Positions 34,963 through 48,100 of a stretch of DNA of 64,000 nucleotides are shown piece by piece. The position numbers were made by a program, and so were the translations under genes. Position 1 is the stretch's first letter. Each line of letters begins with the position of its first letter. The notes below the pieces were generated by a model. That model made no database searches. It was given only the letters and a program-made list of their open reading frames with translations, and had not been told where the DNA came from. Source of the DNA: Siderastrea siderea (Eukaryota > Cnidaria > Anthozoa > Scleractinia > Rhizangiidae); assembly GCA_964030785.1 (NCBI GenBank), contig OZ034977.1:25910152-25974151 (forward strand). Direction: 5' to 3'.

Positions 34963-37900
34963 ATGCCGGTTGAAAATCTAGAAGAGGAAGGTTTACCAAA
35001 AAATCCTAACCTTGAATTAGCAGCCTGGCGTTTTACTCTTAATAATCCAGAAGGAAAAGACAAGGAGGATGCGAAAAAACGGCTGTTGGAGGCCATCAAA
35101 GAAAACGGTATGTGTAAATCATGATGAAGAAATTGTGCTTTGTCATGTCAACTCACATGTTAAAGTTAAGGAGTTGTTTTATTACAGGGTAACCCAGTCA
35201 AAGAAATTTATTTTTTCTAAGATCGCACTCGTGAATTCGATCGTAACTTAGCTCTAAAATACGGTTCGCACCGTCTTGAAGTGTCAAAGTCCTTTAAAAG
35301 TCTTAAAGTATCGAATTCTATAGCATTGCCCCGAGAAGTCCTTGAATTTGCTCCAGATCATAATAGTGAGAATCTGAAAACGACAGGATCTTATATGGTC
35401 TTGTATATATATTGTCTGGCTTGATTTTGTGGTTTACAAAAAATAAGAAATTTGACATGGATGACATTAGGGAATTCGTGTTATGGCGAGTCTCGAAAAA
35501 GATCCTTGACATGTCCGTGATGAGTCTTGAAAGATGCCTTTCTCTGTATGAACCACGTGAAAGTTAACCTTATGTGAGTTCTTTGGACAGTTAATGTCAA
35601 GTTTTGAATACAAACAAGAAGTCGGTCCTGTTTATCTAAAGCTTAACCATTCCAATACCGTACCACCATTCCTTGAGTAAAGGCCTACATGTAATGTAGG
35701 ATGTTCCATCTTAATATTTCCTTAAATTGTTTTCCTATTTTAGCAAAATGATATGTAAGTACAGTATGGGGGGCCAACTTACTTTAAAGTAAATGGGGGA
35801 GGGGGGGGTGGTTCCTGAAAAGCAGAAGGTACAGGAATGCAGAGGGGGTAGGGCTGGCCTAGCTTAGTACCCAGGCATTCTCTTCTTGCTCACTCAACTT
35901 GGTGCAAAATGTTATGATGACACTAATTGAGTTCCTGCCGAATGTTATTGTGTAATCATAAAAGTTAGCGCCAAGACAAGTGAACCAGAAGGGAATGTGT
36001 GGGTAGTAGGGTGGGGCTAGCCCTCTCTCAGCCTTCCCCCACCCCCCAGGTTCCATCCCTACCATGACATGATGCATGTAATTTGCTTTATTTTCCTTTC
36101 TTTTTACCAATGGTCATTTCTCCTCAGACATGGCTCCACTCTATGAAGAGTTGTGCACTGAACTGAAGTGGTCTGTAGACAAAGCTTTGCTGTCAAAAAT
36201 GCAGGCAAATAATGAGGAAAAGTTCAAGAAGCTCGATGAAACCCTTAAAGATGCTGAGGAAAATTTAGGAGAGACAGAAATCAGAGATGCTCTGTATGCT
36301 AAGGCAGAGTATCTCTGTACGATTGGTGACAAGGTACCAGTTCTGCTTTTTATAACACAAGTTAGTTATTGAATCTGTGCTTGTTAGTTCATTTGCAGTT
36401 TAGTTTCAAGAGCAATAACCCTTGTTTCTTTCAGATTATGTAGCCTTTTACTTGTGTTACATGTACTTCCAGGTAGCTGCTCCATGCCCCTCTGCTTTAA
36501 GGCACAATGATTATACAACAAACTGCATTAACGCGACTGTGAAACTACCATACCGTATAACATACACAAAACTGACACTGAAAAAGTGTTTTCCATGATA
36601 CAATAAGATTAAGAGGTTAACCTTTGTCCAGGCAGATTCTTTTTAGTCTACAATTAACTCTCTTGTACTGTTTTGGTTTGAATGGTTTTACCAACTAGAA
36701 AAAGTCGACTGATCTAGTGAAAGCTACTGAGTGCGTTTTTCCTAAACGCAGTTAATTCTTGGGAAGATTAACAAGACGTCATGTCTTGGATACACACTCG
36801 ACAGACTTAAAACTTTAAAACAATGTAAACACTGTTAAAGCTGTGGAATTCCAGTTGCAGTTAATTTTTCTAAGTAAAATCACAGAATTTTGTAATTTCT
36901 ACTTTAGAATCCTAAAATTACTCTGTACATCACATCAGTGCACTAGTAAGTCGGCCAGGGAAATTTCACAATTTAACATACTGTAATGTTTGCAATAAAT
37001 TCCAGGAAAAAGCTCTGAGTGTATTTCGACTTGCTTACGACAAAGCTGTAGCCCTTGGATACAAGCTGGATATTATTTTCTATCAGATCCGTATTGGATT
37101 GTTCTATCTTGACAATGACTTGATTACACGCAACATAGAGAAAGCCAAAGCGTAAGTACTCATTACAAAAACACTAGTTACTGGATTGTTCTCGACATTG
37201 TTAAATACTTACCACTGATTTCGTTGTTTGAAATTGGGTTTAAAGTCCATCTAACTTGTAATTTGAATCTGCTTTTGGCTTAATTTTTACTTTGTCTTCT
37301 CTTGTTATCTTTTAAGACAAAATACATGTACATGTAACATTGAAACATTCCAACCATTCTACTTGTAAATATACATGTAATTCTTTATACAGTAGAAATG
37401 CACATTGCCACATGTGATGGGTTTTGAGACAGTGTTGTCTGACCCCTTCACCCCATAAAGTCATGTATGATAACATGTATGTTTTAATTTTAATTTAACA
37501 GAACAAAAAAAATTATTTCAAAAGTAAAATGTACAGTGTATCAGTGATTGCAGTGCTTGTTGTGTGCATCTGAAAAGAAGTTTAGCATAGTGCCATATTA
37601 TTTTGTTCATAAAGAGAAATATTCTGTAATGCAATACTTGGATTTTTTTTTAATTTTTCAAACAGTCTTATAGAAGAAGGTGGTGACTGGGATCGACGCA
37701 ACAGACTCAAAGTTTACCAAGGGATTTACTTTTTATCCATCCGGGACTTCAAGTCTGCTGCAAACAACTTCCTGGATAGCATATCCACGTTTACTTCGTA
37801 TGAACTCATGGATTACAAAACATTTGTCACATACACTGTACTTGCAAGCATGATTGCACTGGAGCGGGTTGACCTCAGAACAAAAGTTAGTTCATTTGAA

Positions 37901-40900
37901 TTGCCTAGCCAGGATTAACTTGTCTTTCATTTGAGATGTTACCCCTTCAAGCCCTAAGAGTGATGAAAATGAAATTTCTCTTTTTGTCATCATTACTTGT
38001 TCAAACATTTGAGTGGTGCAAATAAAGGAAGTGATCACCAAGGATAAGATGTCTTGATATTTAGACAAATTCTCCTTACTAGTTCCATGAGAAATTTACA
38101 GAGAACAATAAGGAGAATATGCATTTTTATATCAGGGCTTAAATGGTTAAGGGTAAAGGAAGAGACTGTCCGGGTATCAAGCAATAGTCATTTCACTAAC
38201 ATTGTATGATCATTCACATACATGTACTTGTGACTGGCAGCTACAAATTTAACATTTCACAGCAAGTTCACAGATACATGCAATGGTTATGGAAAATTGT
38301 GTTGGTGGTTTGTAGCTATTTAGCAGATCATGTTCTACAAAAGACAGTCACAGCTCCGTCTGATATAATGCCTATAAAATATTGATTATTATCTCAAATC
38401 ACAGGTTATGGTGATACAGGTTCAATGTACCTTAACTGCCCACAAACAATACACAATAGTGTAGTTTAATATTGAATTCAAATAGCACCTGAACAACATT
38501 GTTTCTGCATATTGTACATGTAGGTAGTAATGCATCAGATCAGTTTATCCACAGAACTATTTGACTGTGATTCTTTCTTTCCTTAGGTTGTTAGTGGTGC
38601 TGAGATCCTGGAAGTTCTTCATCAGCTGCCAGTTGCGAGTCAGTTCCTTTTGTCCTTTTACAATTGCCATTATGCTGAATTTTTCCTTGCATTAGGTAAG
38701 AAGACCATTTTCTCTTTTACTTTAAGATACAGCACAACACTTTTAAATTTGAAAGAAAACAAGTTTCGGCATCTGTGATGCCATCCTCAGTTGAATTAAA
38801 ATGCTGCAACAAAGCTATATACATGTAACAGTAATTAGAATTGTTCATGAAAATATAAGCAAGAATAACAACAACAGATCCAGGGGTGGGGTTGAGGGGT
38901 TTGCAACAATCCCCCCCCCCCCCTTTCCTGAGCAGACTTCTTTCTTTAAATTTAATTTGTCTTTCCTTCGTTGATCATTCCAAAACTTACTGGGGAAATT
39001 ACTGCTAGAGTCCTAGGCCCAGGGATATTTCCCCTAATTCTTACAAAATAATCCCACCGTTCACAAATCCTTTATCTGCCCCTGAATTTTCATAAGATTA
39101 TATTCTGAATTGCCCCTGAATTTTCATAAGATTATATTCTGAATTGCCAAAAAATGTTTTTACTAAACTGGACATAAAAAAGATTTAACAGAGCAAAACA
39201 ATACATGTAGTTTGGGGATAAAGTGTGCAGGATTACACTCAGGAAAGAAGCAGATTACAGTTCCTTTTGGTTTTGTGTATAACTGTCCTTTTGCCCTTTT
39301 CTAATGCAGCAAAGGTAGAGGATTTTCTGAAGCAGGATCGGCTGCTGTCACCGCACTGTAGGTACTATGTTAGGGAGATGAGAATCCATGGTTACACACA
39401 GCTACTGGAGTCATATCGCAGCCTTACATTGCAGTACATGGCTAATGCTTTTGGAGTCAGTGAGGATTTCATTGACAAGTGAGTAACCCCCGGGAGGGGC
39501 TTATGTATTTCAACATACTTCACGATGTTTGCGGTGGCAGAGGTGGGAGGGAGGGCTTAATAAAGACAGTTATTTAATGAGCTAATGGAATGCTACATGT
39601 ATTACAGTAACTGTTGTAGATCATCCGTTTGCCACTCATTTTAATTGTAATTCACAAATAGCTGCCCATCAGTGAATTAAAAGGTTAAAATTGAGTTGAC
39701 GATACCATACACTGCCGTAACATTGTTACATGGATAATTTGTCACTCAACTCTCTGTCTCATTACATTAATTTTATTACTGGGATGACTACAAGTACCAA
39801 AGGTTGCATGTTCCATATTGCCTAGAATGATGATTGGATAATGAGCTGCATTGACGTATGCATGCCAAATTGATATAATGAAAGAAAAAGTGTCACTCAT
39901 TTGCTTGTCTTGTCGTGATCATACTAATAGTTACATGTATATTGCCGTGATTATTTTGTCTTTCAGAGAACTTTCACGGTTCATTGCAGCAGGAAGATTG
40001 AACTGCAAAATTGACAAAGTTGGAGGGGTAGTTGAAACCAACAGGTACTGATCGGTGTAATTTCTCACTTCCACATTTTAAATTAAATCAAATCAGAGTT
40101 TTCCTTTAAATTTTCCCTAGGGAGTCCCAAAGACTCATTGGCCAAAGATTGAGGGTCCTAGAAAATTGCTCACCAATATTTTAGTATTATTTTGGCATAA
40201 ATTGTGATGCAAAAACAAACGAGAGCTCAGAGCCTTCAATGTGACTGAAGGTATAAAGCAGAAACATGCGGCTGTATCAAATGTCATGACACGTGCACAA
40301 TCAAATGTTTTAGTCTCAAGAATAAAGGGATTGATCAGCAAAATGAACCTACATTTACATGGCTTAGTCAGCAAAATCTGTAGAGATATCATGCCACCTA
40401 TAAAATGAAATAACTTACTAATTGTCTTGTAAAAACAATTAAATGTAAAACATAACATAACATAAACTTTATTTTAACTCGAATTTTAGGGTAGCTTAAC
40501 TAATATATACAAATATTAGTAGAAATTTGGCAGAAAAATTTGCCAAACTTGTGTTTAAAATCAACTTTTTTCCAGTTTAAAGTATTACACATTAATGTTG
40601 GAACTTTTCTTTGCAGGCCTGATCATAAAAACTGGCAATATCAGGTAAGAAGTTGATAAATGTACAATGTACATTACAATGTACTTTGCAATGTAGATGT
40701 GTGATCATCAGACAGGTCTTCATTATTTATTAGCAAAGCAAGCACTAGAGTTCACACTAACACTGAGAACTGCCACCACAAGGAAAAACCATTTCCATCT
40801 GTGATCTAACTGTGCTTGTATTAGTGTTTCAGAGTAACATTATTTATGACTTGTAGTAATACCATGCTAATAATGTTAATAGTGTCAGGTTATAACCTTT

Positions 40901-41660
40901 TAATTTAACTCCTGGATTGTATAATCTACAAGTCAATGGGATGGGGCCCAAGAATTGGACGTTTGATGACTTTTCGGTGTCTGAAACCAAAAATCTGTAA
41001 CAGGTCACTTAGATTGTAATTTGCCCCCATTGCCAAGTCACACTCCATTACGTTGCTTTGTATTTGAAAATCATCAACAAGCCAGAAGTGGACTACTGTA
41101 TATACATGTATACGGTGTTCATGGGAATTAAATAGATACACAGTGAGCGATTGAACACTTTGAAACCTAATAAATTATGCCAATTCTGTAACTAAACTGT
41201 TGTATTAGCTGCAGAATAAACAACAATGGCCTTTGGACAAATGAATGTAAAAAAAAGTGTTATGAGTGCTTTCTTCTTATTTCTTTGATGGGGCCTAACC
41301 TGAATGCGCACTAAAATCACACTCTTACAACATCCTGAACAGTAACCAATTCTTGAAACACTTAGGGAAAAAGCAACATCTTTAATGTCTTAGGCCTGCA
41401 TCATGTGGCTATTGTAAATAACTGATAAACTGAACTAGCTTGAACTGCACTTGTCTAACAAAGATTGCACTTATGATACATGTAATCCACAAGTTTGGCA
41501 ACAGTATCTGACTTAAATACCGTGTGTGAAATTTGTGATATTCATGAACTATATCATAACAATTCTTTTTGTTTTGATCTTTCTTTTGTAGGCCACTATA
41601 AAACAGGGCGATCTGCTTCTAAACAGAATCCAGAAACTCAGCCGAGTTATTAACATGTAG
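34963..41660 (+). CDS. PSMD6: 26S proteasome non-ATPase regulatory subunit 6 (Rpn7), 9 exons
   Basis: Exons are 34963-35107, 36128-36333, 37006-37151, 37666-37885, 38587-38695, 39310-39478, 39967-40044, 40617-40644 and 41592-41660. Phases match throughout and give 389 residues, the same as human PSMD6. It begins [20 protein letters not shown]. The middle is a helical TPR-like solenoid ([20 protein letters not shown]). The C-terminal half contains the PCI domain, including [22 protein letters not shown] and [20 protein letters not shown], and it ends [14 protein letters not shown]. Rpn7 is a scaffold of the 19S lid, which holds the deubiquitinase and docks on the base. All donors are GT; the exon 4 donor GTTAGT is weak. 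A 210-bp MITE sits in intron 4. It is divergent from MGLL and convergent with TMEM243. Confidence 0.97.
37941..38150. mobile_element. 210-bp MITE, copy A, PSMD6 intron 4
   Basis: Inverted ends ACCCCTTCAAGCCCTAA and, complemented, TTAACCATTTAAGCCCTGAT flank a non-coding core with GATAAGATGTCTTGATATTT. The same family is present at 42286, 58573 and 63315. Confidence 0.75.
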
Positions 41661-41764
41661 CAAGGATGTGTTCATTTCAGCACTTTTCTCTTGGATAAGG
41701 ATAAAGTTATTTAATATGCTTTTGTAAACTCTGCCAATCCAATGTAGACATTTTCTGTAACAAA

Positions 41765-41770
41765 AATAAA
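41765..41770 (+). promoter_or_regulatory. Polyadenylation signal of PSMD6
   Basis: AATAAA lies 105 bp downstream of the stop codon, followed by T/G-rich sequence. Confidence 0.7.
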
Positions 41771-42285
41771 CCTATTCTTAAAATGTAATTGTTTAAAGTT
41801 GTTTTCATTTTGATTGTTGTTTCAGACCTTTATACTGGTACACACAGTTCTGTTATTCTGCTTTGAAATGGCTTCAGATCAGGCTTTTCACACACTATTA
41901 GTTTCACTCCTTGTTTTTGTATTTTTAAACTAATATTATTATAATAATTGTGATTAATATTTTGTTCACTGCAAGATCAGTGGTGCTGAACTTGTAATGA
42001 ACAAATGCCAATTGCATAAACACTTTGCCTTAAATGTCCTTGGGCAGCCCATTTTACAGTTGTTTGCTTAGTGACGTGGCCTTTGAATGAAAGCAAGGCT
42101 TGAGATGACTTTGTTTTGATTCAGACCTTCCTGCTTTTCACGTGTAAATCAACAAGTTTCAAGATGGTTTGTACTGAAACAAAGTCAACTCTAGACTTGC
42201 TTCCACTTACAGGCCAGGTCACTTCACACCTGTAACTGAATGGACCAGGGGAAACAAGTTTTCACTCTGCTGGAGGTTTTTTTTT

Positions 42286-42501
42286 AAACCCTTTAAGCCC
42301 TAGCAGTGACGGGAATGAAATTTCCCTTTACATCATCACCGCATGTTCAAACATTCACGTTGATGAGAATAAAGGAATTGATCATCAAGGATAAGATGTC
42401 TTGATATTTAGACAAATAATAAATTATTATTCTCCTTACTAGTTTCCTAAGAAATGTACATGGGGAACAGTAAATTTTTATATTAAGGCTTAAAAGGGTT
42501 T
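42286..42501. mobile_element. 210-bp MITE, copy B, downstream of PSMD6
   Basis: AAACCCTTTAAGCCCTAG and the inverted end AAACCCTTTTAAGCCTTAA flank the core GATAAGATGTCTTGATATTT. Confidence 0.75.
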
Positions 42502-44503
42502 AATTAACAATTACTCACCGAATTGGTTTGGTATATACTATTAATAATAATATTACATGTATAACTAGAAAATCTGAGAGGTAGCCACAAGTTAAAGTTC
42601 ATTCATCACAAGTTCAGCTTTACTGGTCCTTGGTTGTCTGACAGTTAACAAGATTAAGCCTTCACATGTAGATCGCATCTTTGGTCATCATAATATGTAA
42701 TTCTCACAATCTCTACATGTTACAATGCCCTGATTTCATAAGAGGAAATTAATTTCGATGCTGATTACTATTGGGGATATGCAGTGGCAACATTGCATGA
42801 ATCAGGCTGATTTTGAAGCCATTTCATGGTGGGTAATAAGGGAGAACACCCTGCAGTTTCAGTGTCCTGTCATTTATTGCAATCTTATCAAATTGATACA
42901 AATCTAAGTACAAGGCCAGGTTGTTTGAAGACCTGAGGCAATGCTCTGCCCAAGACAACTGAAGACATTATAATTTGTCTTGCTAGAATTAGTGCTTTCC
43001 AGGGAGTTAATTTAAGGTGCAGTAGAGTGCACGTCAAAATTTTGTAACTGGCCTTGGTTATTACCGTCTGAGTTATGGCGTGTACTTGACGTACTGTCCT
43101 ATTGATGCTCAAATCAGGGCTGCTAATAACCAATCAAATTCAACAATATGGTTTCGTAGTTATTATTGCTAGAAAATTTATGCTATGAACATCCAGATGG
43201 CAGGTGAGTTAGTAAATATTTTAGAGAAATAGAAATAAGTTTGAAATACAGACATTTCAATCGTTTTATTTTCTATCAAAAAATAAACTTGCCCATTATT
43301 TTAGTAATTAAAGTTGACAATTACGTTTGCATGTGTATTAATCTGTTTATTTATTTGTTTTTTGAGTACGGGAGCATATCCTTGATTGTTTGATATAGGT
43401 CGCAAAACGGGCATGAAATGGCTTAGGAACAATGTCCACAAAATATTATTTTCATATTAGACAATAAAGGCTTTCGTGCAAAACCATCCATTTCTTTTTT
43501 TCTAATTTAAATTTTCTTTTTCTTGTCATGGTATCATTAAATTATTTTTAGGCATGCACACTTGTTTTTATGTACCTAAAGTGCCAAAAAAAACCCAGAA
43601 ATATCATTTTTAATTGCTTCTGAGTACCTGCATAAAAAAACTCTTCACTCAAACAGGTAAAATTTGCAAGTCAAAGTTACATGTAGATAAAGTAGTCCTA
43701 TTATTTTTGTGTGTGTGTTCTCTTTCCTTTTATCCTAAACATGAATATGCTTGTCATTAATTTATTACTCAACTGACAGTTAAATGATGTTATCATGGAC
43801 AACATTTACGATGAAATGGGTGTCCATGTTATGCAGGTTCATTTTAAGGAAAATGTATGGATCGTGACTGTAATCAGGGGGTGTCCGTAAAGCAGCATTT
43901 AACTGTGCCCTTTAATACATTGTATAATTTTAAGAAAATTATTATTTTCTTCACAACAACAATTTTTGCTAACATTAAAAAACCCTGTTCTTAGCAAAAT
44001 GGTATCTAGACTTAACAATGATGCATCAAATTAGTATCACGAATAAATATTCATTAGTCCATGCACAGGGTGCAGAGGAGTCTTATTTGAGCGAAATGCT
44101 GAGTTACAGGTGATTGCGCACAGTAACTGCTATATGCGGTTTTCGTCTTGTGTATAGAATTTCAAGGACAAGTCGCAAGATAGCATGATGCCTTGTTCAG
44201 CCACATTCACTGTTTTGTTCAAATCATCAAGATCGATAAATGCGTGATGAATTTAGGCAGCATTACGGTCAAATATGATTCCTCTGTGCCCTGCGGTTCA
44301 TGCTTAACCCTTCCCTCCTACAGATAACAACTTGGCAATGACCTTGTACAGTGTATACATGGAGTTCTTAAACTGTTACCATGCAAAGGTCCTGAGCAAA
44401 ACGTTCCTGTCTACAAGGTGGTTCCATGTTTTGAGTCGGTGGATGAAGTCCTTATGTGTGACTATTCAAATGAAAGCTACACTGTATACTATAACTAATC
44501 ATA
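42502..44503. other. Intergenic stretch, no gene seen
   Basis: AT-rich sequence between two convergent genes. Only short open frames without domains are present. Confidence 0.5.
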
Positions 44504-44638
44504 GTACAATGCTAAATTTTGGCACGCTCCTATTGGTCAAAATCAATCACATAATATGATAGTGCCCCTCCTCAGCAGACGTCTATCAGCACCTAGTGCC
44601 CATTTTTGGCAATTTTCACTTAAAATTTAGCATTGTAC
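44504..44638. mobile_element. MITE with 17-bp TIR
   Basis: GTACAATGCTAAATTTT at 44504-44520 is exactly inverted at 44622-44638. The core is non-coding. Confidence 0.7.
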
Positions 44639-44640
44639 AA

Positions 44641-44822
44641 TAAAACAAATGAATAGAGTCCTTCTGTCTAAGGCCTTAGGTGTGATAGGTTGATGTTGAA
44701 ACTTCATATTAGCCCAAGAATGTAGTTCGAGGGCTAATAATTATTTGTTGTGAACATCAAATTTCCTCGGGCAACCTATCACACGATAGTGCCTTCAACA
44801 GAAGAACTCATTATTTTGTTTA
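44641..44822. mobile_element. MITE with imperfect TIR of about 50 bp
   Basis: The left end contains AGTCCTTCTGTCTAAGGC and GTGTGATAGGTTG; the inverted right end contains AGTTCTTCTGTTGAAGGC and the same GTGTGATAGGTTG. Confidence 0.65.
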
Positions 44823-44875
44823 AGCAGTACATGTACCTTCCTGTCATACCTACAATTGTATTATTATGCTATGTA

Positions 44876-45040
44876 CAGTGGAACCCTGATTTAACAAACC
44901 CCTATAAACTATAATGAGGAGCTTGGTATAACAAACCATAATATAAAATGTATGGAAAAGTATTCACATATAAGGAGCCCCGTTTGTGAGGAACCCATTT
45001 TGCCAGTCCCTTGGCACTTCGTTATATCAGGGTACCACTG
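44876..45040. mobile_element. Pogo/Tigger-like MITE, TA target duplication
   Basis: CAGTGGAACCCTGATTTAAC at the left and, inverted, CAGTGGTACCCTGATATAAC at the right are flanked by TA (44874-44875 and 45041-45042). The ends resemble Tigger-type mariner elements. Confidence 0.75.
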
Positions 45041-45183
45041 TAGAAGGTGTTTTTAATTCAATGTCTGGGTCTCAATCTGTGGACTGTGACCACAAATTCA
45101 CTTGAATGAACATATTGAGCAGTGTGTTTTTGTGTTGTTGTCCATAGGTGGTGGAGGATTAAGCTCTGGGAAGTTCCCTGATG

Positions 45184-48100
45184 TCATGAACGTTTGTGGA
45201 AGTACACATTTGCACATATGCATAACAAAATGGTTGTAAATGAGTTGAAGTAGATCATCTTCCTAAACTTGGGATCAACATCTCCTTGTCTGTACCAATA
45301 TATCTGTAAAGAGAAGAGGAAGATCATTAGGGAAGTGGTCATCACTTGTAAGTGTACTCAATAAGTACCCACCTTGTGTAGGGGTAGGGGGGCTATGCAA
45401 GATACCACCTGTCTGGTTATAGCCAAATGGACAACATTTATTGGCCTCAAAATTTGAGTTGAGACTTTCACATTAGGTGTGCATGAAGCTTGCATTGCTG
45501 GAGAAGTGGCACAAGGAGGTTTAAATCTTTTTCTTAGTTTCTACTCCTGATAGAATGGGGTTTTTACAAACAAGACAAAATCTTTTAAGGGGGGGAAGGG
45601 GGGGTACATAAAGAGACCACCGGTCTTTTTGCAGAGTGGTGGGTCCTGTTTGAGTACAATAGTTTTGACCATTTCCCTTAAATGATTTTTGTGCAGCTGC
45701 TTCATTTCCTACAAAATGAGAGTTCCAAAGAGGGGCAAGTTGAGAGACCATATAGAGTGTAAGACAAGTTTATTACATATAACGCGGCTTTAGCTTTGTC
45801 AAAAAATAAATACTACTACTACTACTACTACTAATAATAATAATAATAATAATAATTAGGGACACACCCCTTTGCATGGTCCATGTCCTTCAAAAACAAT
45901 GTTGAGATTCTTCTTGCTTGTCTTGTTTAGCATAGGTTCAAAGGACAATGGCAACCTCTTCTTGCTAGGTTTATCCACCTTTCCCACCCTTTTTTGCCCG
46001 TTTTATTGTTTGCTTTGTTTTGTTCTTTGTCTTTTTTGCCCAAACTCTTGCCTGGTTGTTTTTTCTCCAATCCTCAAACCACAAACCTCAGATTGCACTA
46101 TGCAGTTTGGGAAGAATTTTCAAAATACCTCTTGTAGTGCAAATTCTTGACTCACAACTTTAGAAACAAATTGGGGCCTGGTACTGAATCTAAAATATGA
46201 AGATAGTTACATAGAAATGGTCCATAACATGAAAGAGTATGTCAGAATTAGCAGTCTTGGCAACTTTGAGAAAGTTTGAAAAAAAATTTACAAGTAATTA
46301 AAGAATAAGAAAAAAAAACCCCATGCAAATGTCTCTAGTTTACAAAACTTGACCCCCCCTCCCCTCCAAGCCACACTGAAAATTGCCTGATTGTTAGTAT
46401 CTAACTTAGTTTCCAATCTACCGATAGGAACAAACTTGGCAAGTTTACCATTTTTGAGGTGCTTCATCAAATGGCAGATATTTTTTAAAAGGGAACAATA
46501 ACTGATTGCTAATTAACTTATAATTTCCAGTTTTCTGCTCATTTCTAAAGTGGCCAGTTCATCTCACACTGTTGTATAAGTTACTTACCAAAGTGAGTTC
46601 TGATGTGCAAATTAATGCAATAATGAAGGCAAAAAAGACATTGATTGCTGTAGGAGGAAACTCTGGAAATACCAATGAACTAATTATTGTCTCCTGTAAA
46701 GAAACACGAAATTACTAAATTAGTGACAATGACCAAAGGGCAATAATGATCTGTGCTACATGTATATTCCTTTTTCAATAACACACAAACTTGTTAGTTC
46801 AAAATTCAGTGTCTAGGTCCATTGACTTCAGAAAATATCCCACCCAGTGGTCACAGGTGGTATTCCGGCTTAACCCCCTCCCCTCCCCCTGACCCTTCTG
46901 GAACTCCAGTTTAGCTTCATACTTTCAATTAAAAATTTTGGCTTTTGAGATTCCCACCCCCCTTGGAATTTCCAGTGACCACCCGGGGGATGGGGAGTCA
47001 TGGATAAATTTTTGGAACTACATGATTGTACACTTGAAGAGTACAGAATGGAAAATGGGCAATCATCCACAAAATTAGGAGGCAATAAGAGGCTTTGGAG
47101 CAAATTTAAGGCCATTTTTCCTGAGTCAATTTGTTCAGGTTCTTGAATTGAGGACCCAACATTGGGGAATTATATAACTTACATAAGAGGAGACAGTACA
47201 GCTAAAACTTGCTAAAAACCATACAACACATGAATTGATGAGACAAGGAGTCCAGGCATGTGAGCATTTTTTTAAATTTTATTTATTAAAGGATCATTTG
47301 CCCAGTAGACTTCTGCCAACCCAAACATGCAAGGGAAATCAAAAATTGTTTGACATAAAAGGAGCTCAAGATAGTAAAGTTTAGGGGAGCAGCATCAACC
47401 AAGGACAGCAAGTTTCAGTTCAACATAGCAGGGAATTTAATATAGCTGGGATTTAAAATAATAGGGAATTTACTGCATTTTTAACTCCCACACAACAAAA
47501 GCCCTAGTGGCATTTTACCCGGCCATCACACCCCACTCAACCTCTCAGGGTAAAAAAAGAGATGTACACTGTACTAGGGTCACCCGATGTGAGGCTGAAA
47601 TTAAGGGCTACAATTTCTTTGATCAGACAGTAAAGTATGATCGTCCGAATGAGTGTACAGGTACATGTATTCCTAAGAAGGACTGTCCGTGGTGACATTG
47701 ATCAACATTTTGACAACCCAAGCGGAAGTCATCATCAGAGTCAACCAAGCAAAACCCGGAAGTTCAGGGTGAGTTGCTGTTGACAAAGAAAAAAACCCAG
47801 GTATTTCTAGACCCGATCATACCAATATTGGCGAAGGTATGACACAATTATCCATATTTTGAGCTTGGGATACCTGTGTACATGTTCATGTGGCTTTTTC
47901 CTAGGATGAAGGGGCAGCCCTATCAATGACAGTCACGCATGCATTCCGATCAGAACAAACTGTACTTACCGATACTAAGAGAACTGTAGCCCCTCCAATG
48001 AAATAGTTCAAGTAGCGATCCTATGAAAAACAAATAAAGTACAGTAAGCAAGCAATCAAATTCAGCCTGTTTAACCCTTTTACTCCCAAAAGTGCCTAAA

